From: Microbaculum marinum
GTDB taxonomy: Bacteria; Pseudomonadota; Alphaproteobacteria; Rhizobiales; Tepidamorphaceae
Assembly: GCF_042646165.1 (NCBI RefSeq)
Contig: NZ_JBHRTC010000015.1
DNA: 64,000 nucleotides
Reading direction: 5' to 3' (one strand)
How positions within the stretch are numbered: position 1 is the first letter of the stretch; each line of letters begins with the position of its first letter. The notes below the pieces were generated by a model. It saw only the letters and a program-made list of their open reading frames with translations. It was not told the origin of the DNA and did no database searches. Shown here piece after piece: positions 62,461 to 64,000 of the stretch. The position numbers and the translations under genes are program-made.

Positions 62461-64000
62461 CGGCACCACTGGAATCCACCTTCGACGCGGTCGTCGAGCC
62501 GGAATCGATCCGCAGCTACTGCAACGTCCTTTTCGGCTACCTGGAAGGCTTCGTCCCGATCAGGCTTCTTTCGGAGTCCGGCACGCCGGACCAGCAGCCA
62601 CGGCTTGAGTTTCCCGACACCGCCGCAGTCGCCGACCGGCTGATCACGATCTCGCCCGAAGCGGACATGTGCCAGCGCGGCGTGTTCGTGGTTCCGGGAA
62701 CCGTCGCCTCGCCAGGGTCAGCCCGGGCGAGGGACGTGGTGCAGACCGGCGTCATCCTCGTCGATCTCGATCACGGCGACATCGCCGCAAAACGCGATCA
62801 CCTCGTTCGGCATCTCGGGCATCCTTCGCTCGAGGTTGCCTCGGGCGGGATCACCGATGACGGCCAGGCGAAGCGCCACCTGTACTGGCGGTTGATCGAA
62901 GCGGCCTCTGGCGAAGACGTGGTTCGCGTCGCAGCGCTGCGTGGACTGCTCGCCGCCAGGGTGGATGGCGATCCGGCGTTTCGCAGCGGCCACCAGCCGA
63001 TCCGGGTGGCGGGCACCATTCATGGCAAGGGCGGCCGCCGCGCGAGCGTGCGGATCCTCGCTCAAGGGGCGCACGAATATGAACTCGGCGAGTTGGCCGA
63101 GATCATTGCCGGTATGCCGCCGATGCCCGGTCTTCCGGGTCCGTTGGAAAGGGACCGCGTCGGCCCTGGCGGTCTCACCCCACACGATCTCGCGACGACG
63201 ACGATCGCCGCAGGAGGACAGGGCGGGGAGACACGCTTTACCGCCTTGTCCAAGGTCATCGGCCACTGGCTTCGTAATGCCCGCCTGGGTGTCTGCACCA
63301 TCGAAGCTGCCTGGAACGCCGTCCAGGACCACAACGCCGCCATGATGGTTCCGCCATGGGAGGAGGACCGCCTCAGGCGGGAGTTCGACGCATTGCTCGC
63401 AAAGGACATCGCCGACAAGGGACACCTGCCCACTCGGGGGCAGGGTGGTCTCGAGGGCGACCCCACGCCGATCGCGCCGCCTCTCAGCGATGATGCCATC
63501 GCGGCGGACTTCGCCGATAGTCATGGACAGAACTGGAAGTACGTACCTGCCTGGGGGGCCTGGCACCAGTGGTGCGGCAACGTCTGGAAGCCCGACGTAA
63601 CGGGATTGGTGCGCGAACTGGCGCGCCAGGTCTGCCGATCGGCCGCGCGGCAGGCAAGCAAACCCGGTGAAGCGCGGCACATGGCCAGCGACAAGAAGAT
63701 GTCGGCCGTGCTGCGCGTTGCGGCAGCCGATCCGCGCATCGCTGTCGCTCCGTCGCGATGGGACGCCCACCAGATGCTGCTGAACACGCCCTCGGGCGTC
63801 ATCGATCTGACGACCGCCGAGATCAGCTCCCATTGTCCCGACCTGCTCATCAGCCAGATGACCACGGCCTCACGCGGCAGCGATTGTCCGCGGTGGACGA
63901 CCTTCCTGCGCGAGATCACCGATGGGGATGCTGCGCTGCAGGCTTACCTCGCGCGCCTCGCCGGCTACTGCCTCACGGGGTCGACCAGAGAACAGGCCTT
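62457..64000 (+). CDS. Phage replication primase/helicase (D5/DUF5906 type), partial
   Basis: Frame from ATG 62457 open to the window edge, more than 514 residues. The N-terminal primase-like half includes TGVILVDLDHGD, SLEVASGGITDDGQAKRHLYWRL and FRSGHQPIRVAGTIHGKGG. The later part matches the D5_N region of phage/plasmid primases: NWKYVPAWGAWHQWCGNVWKPD, MLLNTPSGVIDLTTAEI and WTTFLREITDGDAALQAYLARLAGYCLTGSTREQ. The expected superfamily 3 helicase domain lies beyond the window. Confidence 0.9.
   Translation, partial: MTAPLESTFDAVVEPESIRSYCNVLFGYLEGFVPIRLLSESGTPDQQPRLEFPDTAAVADRLITISPEADMCQRGVFVVPGTVASPGSARARDVVQTGVILVDLDHGDIAAKRDHLVRHLGHPSLEVASGGITDDGQAKRHLYWRLIEAASGEDVVRVAALRGLLAARVDGDPAFRSGHQPIRVAGTIHGKGGRRASVRILAQGAHEYELGELAEIIAGMPPMPGLPGPLERDRVGPGGLTPHDLATTTIAAGGQGGETRFTALSKVIGHWLRNARLGVCTIEAAWNAVQDHNAAMMVPPWEEDRLRREFDALLAKDIADKGHLPTRGQGGLEGDPTPIAPPLSDDAIAADFADSHGQNWKYVPAWGAWHQWCGNVWKPDVTGLVRELARQVCRSAARQASKPGEARHMASDKKMSAVLRVAAADPRIAVAPSRWDAHQMLLNTPSGVIDLTTAEISSHCPDLLISQMTTASRGSDCPRWTTFLREITDGDAALQAYLARLAGYCLTGSTREQA

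Overview
The window looks like chromosomal DNA from a high-GC alphaproteobacterium. The grounds are TRAP transporters, FixL/FixJ-type signalling, a fused cytochrome oxidase subunit I+III, and an HK97-type head module in the order terminase, portal, protease, capsid, connector. Species cannot be named from sequence alone. No rRNA, tRNA or CRISPR array was seen.

Layout. (1) 1-7.8 kb: a TRAP uptake operon (DctP, DctQ, DctM) followed by a DUF6282 amidohydrolase-like protein and an NHL beta-propeller protein. Two small cupins lie on the opposite strand, and LysR and AraC regulators sit beside it. (2) 7.8-17.4 kb: a respiratory block. A periplasmic FAD dehydrogenase of the gluconate/sugar type (Tat-exported gamma subunit, GMC flavoprotein, triheme cytochrome c) stands next to a terminal oxidase (subunit II lacking Cu-A ligands, fused I+III, CtaG) and several small membrane proteins. 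(3) 17.6-24.1 kb: a CPA2 K+/H+ antiporter, a DUF5996-acetyltransferase fusion, a lone receiver protein, and a MASE4-like histidine kinase with a FixJ-like regulator. (4) 24.1-32.9 kb: stress-type enzymes (pirin, haloperoxidase-like hydrolase, DJ-1/PfpI, DUF1330, NAD(P)-binding protein), then acetolactate synthase, aldehyde dehydrogenase and a homoserine-dehydrogenase-like protein. (5) 33.3-47.9 kb: an accessory catabolic island, visibly richer in A+T than its surroundings. It has a GntR-controlled divergent cluster (CnbZ-like deaminase, ICL/PEP-mutase lyase, isochorismatase-fold amidase, polysaccharide-deacetylase-fold hydrolase, NitT/TauT-type ABC importer). It also has a LysR/TRAP cluster with an enolase-superfamily enzyme, an alpha/beta hydrolase and a Dabb protein. 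(6) 48.0-64.0 kb: a prophage or prophage remnant. Head and packaging genes run leftward, followed by a solitary methyltransferase, an HNH nuclease and small phage proteins; a replication primase at the right edge runs out of the window.

Most notable is a two-gene unit at 59.4-62.0 kb inside the prophage. A 260-residue protein beginning Met-Gly overlaps a 601-residue protein with a QueC-like core (PP-loop SGGLDS and a four-cysteine zinc motif). It resembles the QatB/QatC pair of the Qat anti-phage system without the ATPase and TatD nuclease, and a perfect 22-bp inverted repeat precedes it. This is the best candidate for an undescribed system.

Other observations: an in-frame TGA where the prohead protease family usually has Trp; a decayed copy of the phage connector gene 6.6 kb from the intact one, on the far side of bacterial genes; an oxidase whose subunit II has lost all soft Cu-A ligands; three TGTCAACA operators beside the GntR gene; and paired palindromes upstream of a ribbon-helix-helix-like phage gene.
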